This document shows, piece by piece, positions 53,443 through 54,318 of a DNA stretch of 54,318 nucleotides (positions are counted from its first letter, which is position 1; each line of letters starts with the position of its first letter). The stretch covers positions 1 through 54,318 of the forward strand of contig JAKSKO010000004.1 of assembly GCA_024401715.1 (NCBI GenBank). Direction: 5' to 3'. The position numbers were made by a program, and so were the translations under genes. This stretch comes from Bacteroidales bacterium (GTDB lineage: Bacteria > Bacteroidota > Bacteroidia > Bacteroidales > UBA932). The notes under the pieces were generated by a model. That model did not search any database. It was not told where the DNA came from and was given only the letters and a program-made list of their open reading frames with translations.

Positions 53443-54318
53443 TTAATTTTTTTGCGAATCTGTGGGATTCTTGCCGAATTGGTCCTTGTAGCATTTGGCG
53501 AAGTAGCTTGGTGAAGAAAAACCTACGGAGTAGGCCACCTCGCTAACCGTTAGATTTGTTTCCCTAAGCAGTTTGTAGGCCTTGTTCAGCCTTGTGGTTC
53601 TAAGCAGCTCGTTAGGGGACATGCCGCATGCCGCCTTGCATTTGCGGTATAGCTGAACCCTGCCCAGGTTAACCTCCGCGCCAAGGGCATCAACAGACAG
53701 ATCCTCATTCTCCATGTTCTCGTTTATGATTTCCAGGAGTTTCTTCAGGAAAGGGTCTTCCCTGTTTGTTACGGCTGTTTCTTCGGCACTGGCAAGGCTT
53801 GCCTCTATCAGCTTATCCCTCTCCTCCTCCAGAAGGTCCCTCTGGCGCTCCACCATCTCCTTCTGTTCGGCCAGCTGGTCTCTCTGCTGCTCCACAATCT
53901 GCTTTTGCATCATAAGTTTCCTGTTCAGCTTATGCTTCACATGATAGGCATACATGATTACAGCGCAAAGGGCGCAGGTTACGACAATGAACCAAAACAG
54001 AATCCAAAGTATTGCCCTCTGGGCCGAATACTGCTTGAAATAATCGGCAAGTTTCTGGTTCAGGAGCTCTATTTTGGAGTCAAGTTCGCTTATGTGAACC
54101 GCCTGCAACAGCATGAGGCGTACGTTGGCCTTATTTACTATGCCGGTCTGCATGATTGTTTCACGCGCAAAAGGCAGCCCGTGCAAAATGCACCAGGCAA
54201 TGTGGATAGCCTTGTCTCCGCCTGTAGGATACAGGAAGGAAGCGTCCAGGGTTCCGTCCTCTATCCTGCTTAGGCCCACATCCGGATCCAGCAGGGCGTC
54301 AACGCCTATATATAATAT
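53443..54318 (-). CDS. PUL regulator: periplasmic sugar-binding domain, TM helix, AraC DNA-binding domain (5' truncated by window)
   Basis: The frame stays open to the window edge, so the N-terminus is missing; a GTG at 54279 is internal. The visible part starts in the last portion of a periplasmic-binding-protein-like domain (DGTLDASFLYPTGGDKA), as in the sensor of the fructose-responsive HTCS BT1754. A helical stem follows, then one membrane helix (AILWILFWFIVVTCALCAVI), about 65 residues of Gln/Glu/Arg-rich coiled coil, and a C-terminal AraC-type HTH domain ending GFSSPSYFAKCYKDQFGKNP. No H-box, HATPase or receiver lies between membrane and HTH. It is encoded directly upstream of susC on the same strand. 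The inferred role is a one-component fructose or fructan sensor that activates the PUL. Confidence 0.85.
   Translation of the reverse strand: MLYIGVDALLDPDVGLSRIEDGTLDASFLYPTGGDKAIHIAWCILHGLPFARETIMQTGIVNKANVRLMLLQAVHISELDSKIELLNQKLADYFKQYSAQRAILWILFWFIVVTCALCAVIMYAYHVKHKLNRKLMMQKQIVEQQRDQLAEQKEMVERQRDLLEEERDKLIEASLASAEETAVTNREDPFLKKLLEIINENMENEDLSVDALGAEVNLGRVQLYRKCKAACGMSPNELLRTTRLNKAYKLLRETNLTVSEVAYSVGFSSPSYFAKCYKDQFGKNPTDSQKN

Noticed and set aside
54277-54279. GTG at the left of the regulator frame as a true start
   Set aside because: The frame continues to the window edge with sequence typical of a periplasmic-binding domain, so the GTG is an internal valine.
1-54318. CRISPR arrays, insertion sequences, prophage or defence islands
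   Set aside because: No regularly spaced repeats, transposase, integrase, phage or cas-like proteins were found. Tracts of low complexity are confined to short intergenic A/T runs and the HhH-protein linker.

Overview
The window reads as the chromosome of a Bacteroidota bacterium, most likely a gut-type member of the order Bacteroidales. Three things point there. Promoters carry the Bacteroidales sigma-70 -7 element TAnnTTTG and strong Shine-Dalgarno sites are scarce. There is a SusC/SusD polysaccharide utilization locus (PUL). Several genes belong to families largely confined to this phylum (DUF4954, DUF3822, DUF4960, SPOR lipoproteins, a Bacteroidota-type LeuRS). Genus and species cannot be told from the sequence. 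No insertion sequence, prophage, integrase or CRISPR array was seen, and coding is dense with many 1-4 base overlaps.

Layout. 1-3073: tRNA-Asp (-) diverges from uvrA (+). 3097-4438: a CPBP membrane protease converges on, and overlaps, a small membrane-tethered AraC-type regulator. 4581-9133 (-): leuS followed by two tandem YitT genes. 9161-10953 (-): a SPOR lipoprotein and an unusual degenerate M28-peptidase/TonB-C-terminal fusion. 10989-18762 (+): a secreted DUF4015 putative glycosidase and phoH, then an outer-membrane porin-like protein joined to a complete polyamine ABC importer (potABCD). 18834-19865 (-): recA. 19947-25850 (+): rlmN, a patatin/beta-barrel protein, recX and a DUF4954 protein. 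25880-28055 (-): tdk, a helix-hairpin-helix protein, rsmI and tRNA-Gly. 28078-29749 (-): rsmD, a short DUF3822 protein and a membrane-anchored hypothetical. 29860-39368 (+): a DHH phosphoesterase, then a long same-strand run of FKBP lipoprotein, MATE exporter, cytidylate-kinase-like protein, serine hydrolase, acyl-CoA synthetase, deoxynucleoside kinase, barrel protein and phosphoesterase. An aldose-1-epimerase-like gene (-) diverges from an M13 metallopeptidase (+).

42542-54318 (-) is a fructan PUL. In order of transcription it holds a membrane-spanning regulator (cut by the window edge), susC, susD, a DUF4960 surface lipoprotein, a divergent GH32 lipoprotein, a canonical GH32 with an N-terminal DUF4980 domain, and an MFS sugar importer. 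The order parallels the levan locus of Bacteroides thetaiotaomicron. The inferred pathway is surface binding and cutting of fructan, SusCD import, periplasmic trimming to fructose, and uptake by the MFS carrier. No fructokinase lies in the window.

Most interesting points. (1) The PUL regulator looks like a hybrid two-component sensor from which the histidine kinase and receiver have been lost: periplasmic sugar-binding domain, one membrane helix, a short coiled coil and an AraC DNA-binding domain. (2) A 34-bp near-perfect palindrome with TGAAAC half-sites 21 bp apart lies upstream of the susC promoter and is a candidate operator. (3) The M28/TonB-C fusion lacks most zinc ligands. (4) The polyamine importer has its own porin-like gene, a PotA with a duplicated C-terminal module, and a PotD with both a lipobox and a C-terminal membrane helix.
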